This document shows, one piece after another, positions 18,133 through 27,377 of a stretch of 41,132 nt of DNA (position 1 is the first letter of the stretch; every line of letters begins with the position of its first letter). The position numbers were made by a program, and so were the translations under genes. The stretch spans positions 1 through 41,132 of the forward strand of contig JAAYPI010000062.1 in assembly GCA_012519885.1 (NCBI GenBank), given 5' to 3'. The notes under the pieces are model-generated. The model was not told the origin of the DNA and did not search any database. It saw nothing but the letters and a program-made list of their open reading frames with translations. The stretch comes from Bacteroidales bacterium (lineage in GTDB: Bacteria; Bacteroidota; Bacteroidia; Bacteroidales; Paludibacteraceae).

Positions 18133-18663
18133 TTACTCTGCAACAGAGGTTTCTGTTTCTGTAGTTGCTACTTCTTCGGCTACAGGCTCAGCTACAGCCA
18201 ATTTTTCTGCTTGTTTTTTTGCTACTTCAGCTGCTTTTGCTTTATTTGCTGCCTTTTCTGCATCCAAACGTTGTTTTGCTGTCATTGAAGCATCACTAGC
18301 TAATTTTTCTTTCACTTTTGCTACAGCTACTTGTTTATTTTTCATCCAAGCATCAAACTTCTTATCTGCTTCTTCTGCTGTAAATGCACCTTTTTTTACA
18401 CCACCCAATAAGTGTTTTTTCATCATTACACCTTCTCTGGATAAAATATTTCTTACAGTGTCTGTTGGTTGAGCACCAGTTTCAATCCATTTTAAGGCTT
18501 TTTCGAAGTTTACATTTACTGTAGCAGGATTTGTGTTCGGGTTATACGAACCTATCCTTTCAATAAACTTACCATCACGTGGTGCCCTGCTGTCTGCGAC
18601 TACAATGTGGTAATAAGCATACCCTTTGCGTCCATGTCTTTGCAATCTAATTTTAGTTGCCAT
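18133..18663 (-). CDS. rpsP: 30S ribosomal protein S16 with long C-terminal extension
   Basis: Residues 1-80 are canonical S16 ([20 protein letters not shown], then [18 protein letters not shown]), a protein needed for 30S assembly. The remaining 95 or so residues form a low-complexity Ala/Lys/Glu-rich tail that ends in acidic repeats. Such tails are usual in Bacteroidota S16 (about 180 residues, against about 82 in E. coli). The gene stands alone, without the rimM-trmD neighbours seen elsewhere. It has a textbook promoter at 18721-18751 and its own terminator. Confidence 0.97.
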   Translation of the reverse strand: MATKIRLQRHGRKGYAYYHIVVADSRAPRDGKFIERIGSYNPNTNPATVNVNFEKALKWIETGAQPTDTVRNILSREGVMMKKHLLGGVKKGAFTAEEADKKFDAWMKNKQVAVAKVKEKLASDASMTAKQRLDAEKAANKAKAAEVAKKQAEKLAVAEPVAEEVATTETETSVAE

Positions 18664-18720
18664 ACTTTTTTGTTTTTTTTATTAGTTAATAAACTTCTGT
18701 GCATTTCCCGAATGCGGATG

Positions 18721-18751
18721 CAAAGATACTACTAATTATTAAGCTGACAAA
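18721..18751 (-). promoter_or_regulatory. Bacteroidota-type promoter of rpsP
   Basis: On the minus strand TTTG (18748-18751), 19 nt, then TATCTTTG (18721-18728) match the consensus fully. The leader before the ATG is roughly 50 nt. Confidence 0.75.
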
Positions 18752-18780
18752 TACTTATCGGCAGTTTTTTTAGGGAAAAT

Positions 18781-19752
18781 TTATTTTTTAAGCAACCAAG
18801 CATCTTTAAATCGCGGATGATTTTGCTGAAAAGTGTGAAGAAAATATTCTCCCTCTTGCTCTGTTTCAAAACTTGCTGTGGTTATACGATATCGGTTTTC
18901 AGAAAACACAATAGTAGCAGAACTGAATATGGCAGGCAATTCTGACACAAATCGTTGAGCCATTCGTTCTGTTTGAAAACTCCCTATAACGATATAAAAA
19001 CGTTCTGGTAGTTGTTGTACACCATTCAAAGTAGTCAGCGTATTCACTTTTTGAATACAACTGTCTTTATATTGCTGATTATCAACAACTTCAAATCTCT
19101 CATTTTCATCCACAGACAAATTTCCAGACACTGCTGAGGTAAACCGGTATCCACATACACCAGCCTGAGAATCAATAGGAATATTGGTTAATTGAACGGG
19201 GAAAAACAGAAAAAATAAAATTACAGCGGCACTTGCTACTATATATCTAACCGTATTCGACCAAGAAATGGGTTCTGGAGTAAATGCACGAACAGTATCA
19301 ACAAAAACTGGTGCTTGATTATAAACTAATTCCTGAGATAGCTGTGGTAAATATAAAGGGTAAAAACCAAAAGAAGAACACAAAAAATCATTGGTAAAGG
19401 CTGGGGTAAAAGAGATAACGTTCGTGTTTGTTAGTGTAAAACTGCCTATGTTTCCAAAATGCAAGTTTTTTTCTCTATACAACTCTTTTTTCCATTCTTC
19501 AATATGTACATGAAGTAAAGCACTAGCTTGAGAAAAACTGATACCTTGCTTTTCCATCATTGTTTGCACCAGCAACCCATCATTATATTGTACATTTGTA
19601 TTAAAACCTATTTCTTTTTGAGGAGGATAAATATTTCCCTCTGGAGTTATCCTAGAAGACTGATAACCAGCTACAAAACCTCCAAATGTGGGTATAACCA
19701 CAAAATCGTGTTCGTACAATAATTCTTCTATATAACATATAATCGTATTCAT
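18781..19752 (-). CDS. HU-domain/SPOR-domain envelope protein
   Basis: This 323-residue protein has an N-terminal region like the HU-related (CCDC81-type) domains of Bacteroidota (residues 1-110; MNTIICYIEELLYEHDFVVI, then FGNIGSFTL). A membrane segment follows near residues 165-185 (YIVASAAVILFFLFFPV). A C-terminal SPOR domain (about 250-320; RFYIVIGSFQTERMAQRFV) binds denuded peptidoglycan at the division site in known cases. A cytoplasmic DNA-binding-like part joined to a periplasmic septal-wall part is the expected topology. The ATG at 19750-19752 is chosen over a frame starting 75 bases upstream, because the family begins with this MNTII-like sequence. Confidence 0.82.
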   Translation of the reverse strand: MNTIICYIEELLYEHDFVVIPTFGGFVAGYQSSRITPEGNIYPPQKEIGFNTNVQYNDGLLVQTMMEKQGISFSQASALLHVHIEEWKKELYREKNLHFGNIGSFTLTNTNVISFTPAFTNDFLCSSFGFYPLYLPQLSQELVYNQAPVFVDTVRAFTPEPISWSNTVRYIVASAAVILFFLFFPVQLTNIPIDSQAGVCGYRFTSAVSGNLSVDENERFEVVDNQQYKDSCIQKVNTLTTLNGVQQLPERFYIVIGSFQTERMAQRFVSELPAIFSSATIVFSENRYRITTASFETEQEGEYFLHTFQQNHPRFKDAWLLKK

Positions 19753-19848
19753 AGCCGACAAAGTACGTAATAATAATGCTACTATGCAATATAGATAAAT
19801 TAAAAGTTTTGAACAACTTATAAACAATAAAATATTCTGTACAATTTG

Positions 19849-19878
19849 TTGTAATATACGTCTTTTTATGTAATTTTG
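19849..19878 (+). promoter_or_regulatory. Bacteroidota-type promoter of rfbB
   Basis: TTG (19849-19851), 19 nt, then TAATTTTG (19871-19878) match the consensus fully. It excludes the upstream TTG at 19876 as a start and supports the ATG at 19909. Confidence 0.75.
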
Positions 19879-19908
19879 TACCCCTTAAATCCTAATACAT
19901 TTTTTAAA

Positions 19909-20967
19909 ATGAAAAAAAGAACAATTTTGATTACAGGAGGTGCTGGTTTTATTGGGTCTCACGTAACACGCTTATTTGTAAACAAGTATCCAAATTACAC
20001 ACTGTATAATTTAGATGCTCTTACGTATGCTGGTAATTTGGAAAACTTAACTGACATAGCCAATAAACCAAATTACAATTTTATAAAAGGGGATATTACC
20101 GACGAAATATTTATCCAAGAATTATTCCAAAAATACCAATTTGATGGTGTATTGCACCTTGCTGCTGAATCTCACGTTGACCGTTCAATTACCGACCCAT
20201 TAGCTTTTATTAAAACCAATGTATTGGGTACTGCTAATCTATTAACAGCTGCTAAAAATTTGTGGAAAAACAACATGGAGGGGAAACGTTTTTACCATAT
20301 TTCAACCGATGAAGTGTATGGCTCACTAGGTAAAGAAGGTTTTTTCACAGAAGAAACTCCTTACGACCCTCGCAGCCCCTATTCTGCTTCTAAAGCTAGT
20401 TCTGACCACTTTGTTCGTGCCTATTATCACACCTATGGGTTACCTGTAGTAATTTCCAATTGCTCAAATAACTATGGAGCGAATCACTTCCCAGAAAAAT
20501 TAATTCCACTAGCTATCAATAATATAAAACATAGCAAACCAATTCCCATTTACGGAAAAGGAGAAAACATCCGTGATTGGTTGTGGGTAAACGATCATGC
20601 ACGTGCGATAGATGTTATTTTTCATACTGCTAAAATTGGTGAAACATATAACATTGGTGGACACAATGAGTGGACAAACATTGATTTGATTAAAAAGTTG
20701 TGCGAAATCATGGATACAAAACTTGGTCGTCCAAAAGGAACATCAGCCCAACTAATTACGTACGTTTCAGATAGAGCTGGTCATGATATGCGTTATGCTA
20801 TTGATGCAAGCAAATTAGAACGTGAATTAGGATGGACTCCTTCTTTGCAGTTTGATGAAGGATTAGAAAAAACAGTAGATTGGTACTTAGCAAACGAAGA
20901 ATGGCTTGATAATGTAACGAGTGGAAATTACCAAAGCTATTACGAAAAACAATATACAGATAGATAA
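19909..20967 (+). CDS. rfbB: dTDP-glucose 4,6-dehydratase
   Basis: This 352-residue extended short-chain dehydrogenase makes dTDP-4-keto-6-deoxyglucose, a step to dTDP-rhamnose and other deoxysugars. It has the NAD loop TGGAGFIGSH (residues 9-18), the catalytic pattern ISTDEVYGSLG (Thr, Asp, Glu) and YSASKASSDHFV. Further hallmarks are SNCSNNYGANHFPEK and GKGENIRDWLWV. Other rml genes are not in the window, so it may serve a distant polysaccharide cluster. It has its own promoter and a strong terminator at 20987-21014. Confidence 0.95.
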   Translation: MKKRTILITGGAGFIGSHVTRLFVNKYPNYTLYNLDALTYAGNLENLTDIANKPNYNFIKGDITDEIFIQELFQKYQFDGVLHLAAESHVDRSITDPLAFIKTNVLGTANLLTAAKNLWKNNMEGKRFYHISTDEVYGSLGKEGFFTEETPYDPRSPYSASKASSDHFVRAYYHTYGLPVVISNCSNNYGANHFPEKLIPLAINNIKHSKPIPIYGKGENIRDWLWVNDHARAIDVIFHTAKIGETYNIGGHNEWTNIDLIKKLCEIMDTKLGRPKGTSAQLITYVSDRAGHDMRYAIDASKLERELGWTPSLQFDEGLEKTVDWYLANEEWLDNVTSGNYQSYYEKQYTDR

Positions 20968-20986
20968 CATACAAATTTCAATCATC

Positions 20987-21016
20987 AAAGAGGAGTGTGT
21001 GCACACTCCTCTTTTT
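20987..21016 (+). terminator. Rho-independent terminator after rfbB
   Basis: AAAGAGGAGTGT and its complement form a 12-bp stem with a GTGC loop (20999-21002), followed by T5. It overlaps a possible GTG start of pepT at 20997 and so argues against that start. Confidence 0.88.
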
Positions 21017-21029
21017 AGTATACCACAAA

Positions 21030-22247
21030 ATGAAAAGCATCACTGAACGTTTTTTATCTTATATTGAGATTGATACACAAGCTAATGAAACATCAAACTC
21101 AACCCCTAGTTCCATGGGTCAAGTACTATTTGCTGAAATGCTTGAAAAAGAATTAGTATCATTGGGATTAGACGTAATACGAACAGATAAATCATATGTG
21201 TATGCTACCCTCAAAAGTAACTTGACCGAGAAAAAAATTCCTACTATAGCTTTTATTGCACATATGGATACAAGTCCAGCAATGAGTGGGAAAAACATAC
21301 GACCCAACATTGTAAAAGCGTATGATGGAAAAGATATCATACTACAAAAAGAAGGAATCTTATCCCCTCAACAATTTCCTGAGCTCCTGCACTATATTGG
21401 ACAAGACATAATAGTAACCGATGGCACCACCTTGCTAGGAAGCGATGATAAAGCAGGTATTGCAGCTATTGTTAGTGCTATAGAAAAAATTTGCGAAGAC
21501 AACAACTTCAAACATGGAGATATATTATTCGCATTTACTGTTGATGAAGAAATTGGAAAAGGGGCAGATCATTTTGACTTAAATTTATGTCGAGCAGATT
21601 GGGCATACACAATTGACGGTGGGGAGATTGGCGAATTAGAATATGAAAATTTTAATGCTGCAATGGCTACAATTACCATTCAAGGAAACAGCGTACATCC
21701 GGGTTATGCGAAAAATAAAATGATTAACTCTATGCTCATTGCACAAGAAGTTATTTCATTGCTCAAACAATTTGGATTACCTGAAAACACAAGTGGTTAT
21801 GAGGGATTTTTCCATTTAGATAAAATTGAAGGAAATGTGGAAAAAACTATTTTACAGTATATTATTCGTGATTTTGATATACAAGCTTTTACAAATAGAA
21901 AAGCAAATTTATCCACTATAGTAAGACAAATGAATGAAAAATATCCCTTAGCTTGCATAAACGTTTTAATTGAAGATCAGTATTACAATATGAAATCCAC
22001 TATTGAACCTATTATGCATATAGTAAGCTTAGCGGAACAAGCAATGATAGAAGTAGGTGTAACACCAAAAATAAAACCAATACGTGGCGGGACGGATGGT
22101 GCTCGTCTTTCGTACATGGGGCTACCCTGTCCCAACATTTTTGCTGGCGGACACAATTTTCATAGTAAATTTGAGTATTTACCTATATCTTCTTTAGAAA
22201 AATCGATGCAGACTATACTTAAAATTATTCAAATTGTAAGTCGTTAA
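21030..22247 (+). CDS. pepT: Peptidase T (tripeptide aminopeptidase)
   Basis: This 405-residue M20-family zinc peptidase removes N-terminal residues from tripeptides in the cytoplasm. Metal and catalytic residues are in place: IAHMDTSPA (H78, D80), LLGSDDKAGIA near residue 140, VDEEIGKGA near 173 and GGTDGARLSYMGLPCPNIFAGG near the C-terminus. These positions match the E. coli enzyme closely. The ATG at 21030 is chosen because the GTG at 20997 lies inside the rfbB terminator hairpin. No TAnnTTTG box is seen between that terminator and the ATG, so the gene may rely on read-through or an atypical promoter. Confidence 0.94.
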   Translation: MKSITERFLSYIEIDTQANETSNSTPSSMGQVLFAEMLEKELVSLGLDVIRTDKSYVYATLKSNLTEKKIPTIAFIAHMDTSPAMSGKNIRPNIVKAYDGKDIILQKEGILSPQQFPELLHYIGQDIIVTDGTTLLGSDDKAGIAAIVSAIEKICEDNNFKHGDILFAFTVDEEIGKGADHFDLNLCRADWAYTIDGGEIGELEYENFNAAMATITIQGNSVHPGYAKNKMINSMLIAQEVISLLKQFGLPENTSGYEGFFHLDKIEGNVEKTILQYIIRDFDIQAFTNRKANLSTIVRQMNEKYPLACINVLIEDQYYNMKSTIEPIMHIVSLAEQAMIEVGVTPKIKPIRGGTDGARLSYMGLPCPNIFAGGHNFHSKFEYLPISSLEKSMQTILKIIQIVSR

Positions 22248-22300
22248 TATCTTGTGTAAAAATACCTTCTCTTTTTGATACAAGATAGGAAAAAAAACAA

Positions 22301-22308
22301 TAATTTTG
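22301..22308 (+). promoter_or_regulatory. Promoter -7 element for the serC operon
   Basis: TAATTTTG matches TAnnTTTG; a TTG at 22275-22277 is 23 nt away, longer than usual. It leaves a leader of about 110 nt before serC, which contains a small hairpin ACCTA-TATG-TAGGT but no riboswitch I recognise. Confidence 0.5.
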
Positions 22309-22427
22309 TGCTTTCTAAAAAGTCTGAGCTAACAGGAAGATTTTAAACGCAAATTTTTACAATCCAATTAATTATAAAAACCTATATGTAGGTATTATTT
22401 ACAAACTAATTTAATTTATTTTTTCGA

Positions 22428-23495
22428 ATGAAAAAGCATAATTTTAACGCAGGACCATCTATCTTACCAAGAGAAGTGATTGAAAAGACAGCACAGGCTG
22501 TATTAGATTTTGAGAATGACGGGTTGTCTATTTTGGAAATTAGCCATAGAGCTAAGAACTTTCAACCCATTGTAGACGAAGCCGTTGCATTGTTCAAAGA
22601 ATTATTAAATATACCTGAAGGCTATTCGGTATTATTTTTGGGAGGCGGTGCTAGTTTGCAATTTTGTATGCTTCCATTCAATTTATTAGAGAAAAAAGCA
22701 GCTTATTTGAATACAGGTGTATGGGCTAAAAAAGCACTAAAAGAAGCAAAAGCCTTTGGAGAAGTAGTAGAAGTTGCAAGTTCTGCTGATGCTAATTATA
22801 CATTTATTCCTAAAGGATATAGCATTCCAACAGATGCTGATTACTTTCACATTACTACAAACAACACAATTTATGGTACTGAATTATTAGAAGATATTAC
22901 TTCTCCAGTACCCCTCATAGCAGACATGTCTTCTGATATTTTTTCTCGTCCAGTAGATGTATCAAAATATGGTATGATATACGGTGGTGCACAAAAAAAT
23001 CTAGCCCCAGCTGGTGTTACTTTCGTTATTGTAAAAGACGAACTTCTTGGCAAAGTAAGCCGTTATATCCCTACCATGCTAGATTATAGAACACATATAA
23101 AAGAGGGATCAATGTTCAATACTCCTCCAGTATTACCTATATATGCGGCTTTGCAAACATTAAAATGGTTAAAATCGCAAGGAGGTTTAGTACAAGTAGA
23201 AAAAAATAACATTGCAAAAGCTACTTTGTTATACAATGCTATTGACAACAGTAAAATGTTTGTAGGCACAGCAAACAAAGAAGATAGATCTCGTATGAAT
23301 ATTTGTTTTGTTATGAAACCAGAGTTCCAACATTTAGAGGCAGACTTCTTAAAATTTGCTACCTCAAAGGGTATGGTTGGATTAAAAGGTCATCGTTCGG
23401 TAGGTGGTTTCCGTGCATCATGTTACAATGCATTGCCAATAGAAAGTGTACAAGCTTTAGTTGACTGCATGAATGAATTTGAAACCAATAACTAA
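22428..23495 (+). CDS. serC: Phosphoserine aminotransferase
   Basis: This 355-residue class V PLP aminotransferase converts 3-phosphohydroxypyruvate to phosphoserine, the second step of serine synthesis; it can also act in PLP synthesis. Family hallmarks are [14 protein letters not shown] at the start, [11 protein letters not shown], the PLP lysine in [12 protein letters not shown] (K190) and the ending [18 protein letters not shown]. serA begins 22 bases after its stop. The serC-serA-DUF1015 order is a familiar Bacteroidales arrangement. Confidence 0.96.
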   Translation: MKKHNFNAGPSILPREVIEKTAQAVLDFENDGLSILEISHRAKNFQPIVDEAVALFKELLNIPEGYSVLFLGGGASLQFCMLPFNLLEKKAAYLNTGVWAKKALKEAKAFGEVVEVASSADANYTFIPKGYSIPTDADYFHITTNNTIYGTELLEDITSPVPLIADMSSDIFSRPVDVSKYGMIYGGAQKNLAPAGVTFVIVKDELLGKVSRYIPTMLDYRTHIKEGSMFNTPPVLPIYAALQTLKWLKSQGGLVQVEKNNIAKATLLYNAIDNSKMFVGTANKEDRSRMNICFVMKPEFQHLEADFLKFATSKGMVGLKGHRSVGGFRASCYNALPIESVQALVDCMNEFETNN

Positions 23496-23517
23496 ACATA
23501 CATAATTTTATCGAAAC

Positions 23518-24438
23518 ATGAAGGTATTAGTAGCGACAGATAAACCGTTTGCCAAAGTAGCAATTGACGGTATTAAAAAAGTAGTGGTAGCAGCAGGATT
23601 TGAGCTAGCCTTGTTAGAAAAATACACAGAAAAACAACAATTATTAGATGCAGTAGCAGATGCTAACGCAATTATCATTCGTAGTGATATTGTAGATGCG
23701 GAAGTAATTGCTGCAGCCAAACAACTAAAAATAGTTGTAAGAGCTGGTGCTGGATACGACAATGTTGATTTGGAAGCAGCCACAGCACATAATATTTGTG
23801 TAATGAATACGCCTGGTCAAAATGCCAATGCCGTAGCCGAATTAGCTCTTGGAATGATGGTATACGGAGTACGTAATTTTTACAATGGATCTTCGGGTAC
23901 TGAATTATTAGGAAAAAAATTAGGCATACATGCATATGGAAATGTTGGTAGAAATGTAGCACGTATTGCCAAAGGATTTGGCATGGAAATTTTTGCTTAC
24001 GATGCATTTTGTCCTGCACACGTTATTGAGCAAGACGGGGTAACTGCTGTACAGTCTGCGGAAGAACTATACAAAACATGTCAGTTTATTTCCTTACACA
24101 TACCTGCTACTGCTGAGACAAAAAACTCTATCAATTATGAATTACTTTCTACAATGCCTAAAGGTGGTATGCTAATCAATACAGCAAGAAAAGAAGTTAT
24201 CAACGAGGCAGAATTGATAAAATTAATGGAAGACAGGACTGATTTTAAATATCTTACCGATATTTCGCCGTCGCATCACGATGAATTTACGACCCATTTT
24301 CCAGGTAGATATTTTTCTACTCCCAAAAAAATGGGTGCTCAAACAGCCGAAGCAAACATCAATGCTGGTATAGCTGCTGCAGAACAAATAGTCAATTATA
24401 TTTTACATGGAAATGATAAATTTCGTGTAAATAAATAA
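23518..24438 (+). CDS. serA: D-3-phosphoglycerate dehydrogenase, short lysine-type form
   Basis: This 306-residue D-2-hydroxyacid dehydrogenase makes 3-phosphohydroxypyruvate, the entry step of serine synthesis. It shows VRAGAGYDNVD, a nucleotide loop GIHAYGNVGRNVA, and the catalytic Arg in INTARKEVINEAEL. The usual catalytic His of the PHxG motif is absent: the site reads STPKKMGAQTAEAN, with Lys in its place. This lysine type is known from Bacteroides and Entamoeba enzymes, so it is a family trait and not a defect. It lacks the C-terminal ACT and ASB domains, so serine feedback through ACT is not expected. A terminator follows. Confidence 0.94.
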   Translation: MKVLVATDKPFAKVAIDGIKKVVVAAGFELALLEKYTEKQQLLDAVADANAIIIRSDIVDAEVIAAAKQLKIVVRAGAGYDNVDLEAATAHNICVMNTPGQNANAVAELALGMMVYGVRNFYNGSSGTELLGKKLGIHAYGNVGRNVARIAKGFGMEIFAYDAFCPAHVIEQDGVTAVQSAEELYKTCQFISLHIPATAETKNSINYELLSTMPKGGMLINTARKEVINEAELIKLMEDRTDFKYLTDISPSHHDEFTTHFPGRYFSTPKKMGAQTAEANINAGIAAAEQIVNYILHGNDKFRVNK

Positions 24439-24444
24439 CGATAA

Positions 24445-24474
24445 AAAAAGCATCTACGAATAGGTGCTTTTTCT
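24445..24474 (+). terminator. Terminator between serA and the DUF1015 gene
   Basis: AAAAAGCATCTA (24445-24456) pairs with TAGGTGCTTTTT (24461-24472) around a CGAA loop, with one wobble pair. It may partly separate serC-serA from the DUF1015 gene. Confidence 0.8.
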
Positions 24475-24527
24475 TTATATATATCATTGAATTAGATTAA
24501 TTTATCAAACAAATAGTAAAAAAGATT

Positions 24528-25772
24528 ATGGCAATCATTAAACCATTTAAAGGCATACGTCCACCCCAGTCTATTGTAGAACAAGTGGCTTCTCGCCCGT
24601 ATGATGTACTTAATTCCGAAGAAGCACGTAAAGAAGCAGAAGGAAACGAAAAATCATTGTATCGCATTATTAAACCAGAAATTGACTTTCCAATAGGAAA
24701 AGATGAACACGATGCAGATGTATACGAAAAGGCAGCTGAGAACTTTCAACTTTTTCAAGATAAAGGATGGCTAGTGCAAGATGATTCGGAGAAATATTAC
24801 ATATATGCTCAAACAATGAATGGAAGAACACAATACGGACTCGTTGTGTGTGCATCAGTTGATGACTATATGCAAGAAAAAATAAAAAAACATGAATTGA
24901 CTCGAAGGGATAAAGAGGAAGATCGCATGAAACACGTTCGTATTAACAATGCCAATATTGAACCTGTTTTTTTAGCATACCCAAACAATAAAGAAATAGA
25001 TGCGATTGTTAGTAAAACTATTATGCAAAAAGCAACATATGATTTTGTTGCTCCTGATGGTTTCGGACACCATTTTTGGGTAATCAATGACACAAACGAT
25101 ATTCATCGTATTACCAAATTATTTGCTAACATACCGTCTTTATACATTGCTGATGGTCATCATCGAAGTGCAGCAGCTGCTTTAGTAGGCAACGAAAAAA
25201 AACTCCAAAATCCCCATCATAAAGGAGACGAGGAATACAACTATTTCTTAGCCGTTTGTTTCCCTGATAACCAACTGAATATTATGGATTACAACCGTGT
25301 AGTAAAAGACTTGAATGGATTAAGTGATAGTGATTTTTTGAAAGCATTAGAAAAAAACTTTGTAGTAGAAGATAAGGGTACAGCAATTTATCATCCCAAT
25401 ACATTACATAATTTCTCTCTTTATTTAAGTGGGAAATGGTACTCTCTTACAGCCAAACCTGGCACGTATAACGACAATGATCCGATAGGTGTGTTGGATG
25501 TAACTATTTCCTCTAACCTTATACTAGATGAACTACTAGGGCTCAAAGACCTTAGAAGCGATAAACGTATTGATTTTGTAGGAGGAATACGTGGTTTAGA
25601 AGAATTAAAGAAACGTGTTGATAGTGGCGAAATGAAAGTAGCATTAGCGTTGTATCCCGTTTCCATGAAACAACTGATTGATATTGCTGACACAGGAAAT
25701 ATCATGCCACCTAAAACAACTTGGTTTGAACCAAAATTACGTTCTGGATTGGTAATTCATAAATTAGTTTAA
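24528..25772 (+). CDS. DUF1015 family protein
   Basis: This 414-residue protein has the DUF1015 hallmarks: IKPFKGIRPP at the start, VASRPYDVLN, ELTRRDKEEDRMKH near residue 125 and the conserved IADGHHRSAAAA near residue 207. It is predicted to be cytoplasmic. The molecular activity is not established as far as I know; it is repeatedly found beside serC and serA, and a role linked to serine or phosphoserine metabolism has been suggested on that basis. A terminator separates it from serA here. Confidence 0.92.
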   Translation: MAIIKPFKGIRPPQSIVEQVASRPYDVLNSEEARKEAEGNEKSLYRIIKPEIDFPIGKDEHDADVYEKAAENFQLFQDKGWLVQDDSEKYYIYAQTMNGRTQYGLVVCASVDDYMQEKIKKHELTRRDKEEDRMKHVRINNANIEPVFLAYPNNKEIDAIVSKTIMQKATYDFVAPDGFGHHFWVINDTNDIHRITKLFANIPSLYIADGHHRSAAAALVGNEKKLQNPHHKGDEEYNYFLAVCFPDNQLNIMDYNRVVKDLNGLSDSDFLKALEKNFVVEDKGTAIYHPNTLHNFSLYLSGKWYSLTAKPGTYNDNDPIGVLDVTISSNLILDELLGLKDLRSDKRIDFVGGIRGLEELKKRVDSGEMKVALALYPVSMKQLIDIADTGNIMPPKTTWFEPKLRSGLVIHKLV

Positions 25773-25801
25773 CAAACAGATGAAATATCAACGATATTTT
25801 A

Positions 25802-25809
25802 TACATTTG
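25802..25809 (+). promoter_or_regulatory. Promoter -7 element ahead of the pyr leader
   Basis: TACATTTG matches TAnnTTTG; no clear -33 TTG is present. It sits upstream of a short ORF and a terminator, and no second -7 box is seen between that terminator and pyrB. Confidence 0.5.
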
Positions 25810-25830
25810 TAGTGTGATATTAGCAAAGAA

Positions 25831-25896
25831 ATGGATGAATCTTTTTGTATATCTACTTTAGAAAATTTATGTATGAAAACATGTAATCTATCATAA
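25831..25896 (+). CDS. Possible 21-residue leader peptide upstream of pyrB
   Basis: ATG at 25831 opens a frame of 21 codons (MDESFCISTLENLCMKTCNLS) ending in TAA at 25894-25896. It starts about 20 bases after a -7 box, and a strong terminator hairpin starts one base after its stop. A ribosome finishing the peptide would cover the left arm of that hairpin. The arrangement resembles the translation-coupled attenuator of enterobacterial pyrBI, including a T-rich stretch in the frame (25841-25860). No homologue is known to me; it could be a chance frame. Confidence 0.35.
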   Translation: MDESFCISTLENLCMKTCNLS

Positions 25897-25897
25897 C

Positions 25898-25938
25898 AAT
25901 AAAGCCAGTATAACGAAAGTTGTAGTGGCTTTATTTTA
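25898..25938 (+). terminator. Terminator in the pyrB leader (possible attenuator)
   Basis: AATAAAGCCA (25898-25907) pairs with TGGCTTTATT (25926-25935). The stem extends inward through TATAAC/GTTGTA around a GAAA loop, with one G-G mismatch, and a T-rich run follows. It lies between the only visible promoter box and pyrB. Confidence 0.78.
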
Positions 25939-25971
25939 TTTGGATTTTAGTTTATTTATTACACAAAAAAA

Positions 25972-26889
25972 ATGGTTTCGATGAAAAACAAAAGCCTCGT
26001 GTCTATTTCAGACTTCTCCAAAGAAGACATATTGCGTATTCTTGTAGAAGCAGAAAAATTTGAGAACAATCCGAATACCCGCATTTTGGAAGGTAAAGTA
26101 ATAGCAATGTTGTTTTTTGAACCATCTACGCGTACAAGATTAAGTTTTGAAACAGCGGTAAACAGACTTGGAGGGCGTGTTATTGGCATTTCAGATGCAG
26201 CCACTTCAAGCTCTACGAAAGGCGAAACGCTAAACGACACCATCAAAATGGTAAGTGGCTACGCAGATTTAATAATTATGCGACATCATATAGACGGTGC
26301 TGCACGATACGCTTCAGAAGTATCTGCCGTACCGATTATCAATGCAGGAGATGGATCTAATCAGCATCCAACACAAACAATGCTTGATTTGTACTCCATC
26401 AAAAAAACGCAAGCCACATTGGAAAACCTTCAAATAAGTTTGGTTGGCGACCTAAAATATGGTAGGGCTGTACATTCTTTAGTAATAGCTATGAGCCATT
26501 TTAACCCTTCCTTTCACTTTGTTTCACCTCCAGAGTTACAAATACCAGATTCGTATAAACTGCTATGTAATAAACAAGGAATTTCTTACAAACAGTATGT
26601 GGAAATATCGGAAGCAATAAACAAGGCTGATATTTTATATATGACGAGAGTGCAACGCGAACGTTTTACAGACCCTGTAGAATACGAGAAAGTAAAAAAC
26701 ACATATGTACTAAAAAATGCTATGTTAGAAAACAGTAAACAAAACTTACGGATTTTACACCCGCTACCTCGTGTAAACGAAATTGATATGGATGTGGATA
26801 CAAATCCGAAAGCGTATTATTTTGAGCAAGCACGCAACGGAGTATATGTTCGTCAGGCAATTATCTGTTCAATATTAGGACTTCTTTAG
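25972..26889 (+). CDS. pyrB: Aspartate carbamoyltransferase catalytic chain
   Basis: This 305-residue enzyme forms carbamoyl-aspartate from carbamoyl phosphate and aspartate, the first committed step of pyrimidine synthesis. The carbamoyl-phosphate loop [13 protein letters not shown] (PSTRTR at 51-56) is present, followed by [31 protein letters not shown] and [13 protein letters not shown] second in-frame ATG three codons in is an alternative start. The regulatory chain gene pyrI follows after 22 bases. A promoter box, a short ORF and a terminator lie upstream, suggesting attenuation. Confidence 0.96.
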   Translation: MVSMKNKSLVSISDFSKEDILRILVEAEKFENNPNTRILEGKVIAMLFFEPSTRTRLSFETAVNRLGGRVIGISDAATSSSTKGETLNDTIKMVSGYADLIIMRHHIDGAARYASEVSAVPIINAGDGSNQHPTQTMLDLYSIKKTQATLENLQISLVGDLKYGRAVHSLVIAMSHFNPSFHFVSPPELQIPDSYKLLCNKQGISYKQYVEISEAINKADILYMTRVQRERFTDPVEYEKVKNTYVLKNAMLENSKQNLRILHPLPRVNEIDMDVDTNPKAYYFEQARNGVYVRQAIICSILGLL

Positions 26890-26911
26890 GTAAATCAATA
26901 AAATTATCCGT

Positions 26912-27376
26912 ATGAAAACAAATATCAATCACGAATTGGTGGTACAGGCTCTAAAAAATGGGACAGTTATTGATCATATACCATCTGATAAATTATTTCA
27001 AGTTGTATCTATACTCGCCCTACATACAATGCCTAACCAAATAACGATTGGAAATAATTTGGAAAGTAAAAAACTTGGTATTAAGGGTATCATTAAAATA
27101 TCTGATGTATTTTTTACCCCCAAGGAAGTAAATAAAATTGCACTAATTGCACCAAATGCAAAAATTAATATCATTAAAAATTACGAAGTTATCAAAAAAG
27201 TAGAACTTGTTATTCCTGATGAAATTAAAGATACCTTGCAATGTATCAACCCCATGTGTATAACCAACAAAGAGCATGTGCCCACACATTTTTATTTTAT
27301 TGACAAGAAAAAAAGATTAGCAAAATGTCATTATTGCGAACGAATTTGTAAAGATGAAGATTTAATGTTGAAATAA
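26912..27376 (+). CDS. pyrI: Aspartate carbamoyltransferase regulatory chain
   Basis: This 154-residue protein is the nucleotide-binding regulatory subunit that joins PyrB trimers and carries allosteric control by CTP and ATP. The C-terminal zinc domain has all four cysteines (C111, C116, C139, C142), in CINPMC and CHYC. The N-terminal allosteric domain begins with GTVIDHIPSDKLFQV. The gene lies between pyrB and a flavin reductase gene that starts 1 base after its stop. PyrI is widespread in Bacteroidales and rarer in other classes of the phylum, which helps place the organism. Confidence 0.95.
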   Translation: MKTNINHELVVQALKNGTVIDHIPSDKLFQVVSILALHTMPNQITIGNNLESKKLGIKGIIKISDVFFTPKEVNKIALIAPNAKINIIKNYEVIKKVELVIPDEIKDTLQCINPMCITNKEHVPTHFYFIDKKKRLAKCHYCERICKDEDLMLK

Positions 27377-27377
27377 G

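Noticed and set aside
20997-21029. GTG-started extension of pepT
   Set aside because: The GTG lies inside the rfbB terminator hairpin, and the ATG at 21030 gives metal-site positions equal to those of E. coli PepT.
22309-22427. Riboswitch in the serC leader
   Set aside because: Only a 5-bp hairpin and AT-rich sequence are visible; no known riboswitch core is recognised.
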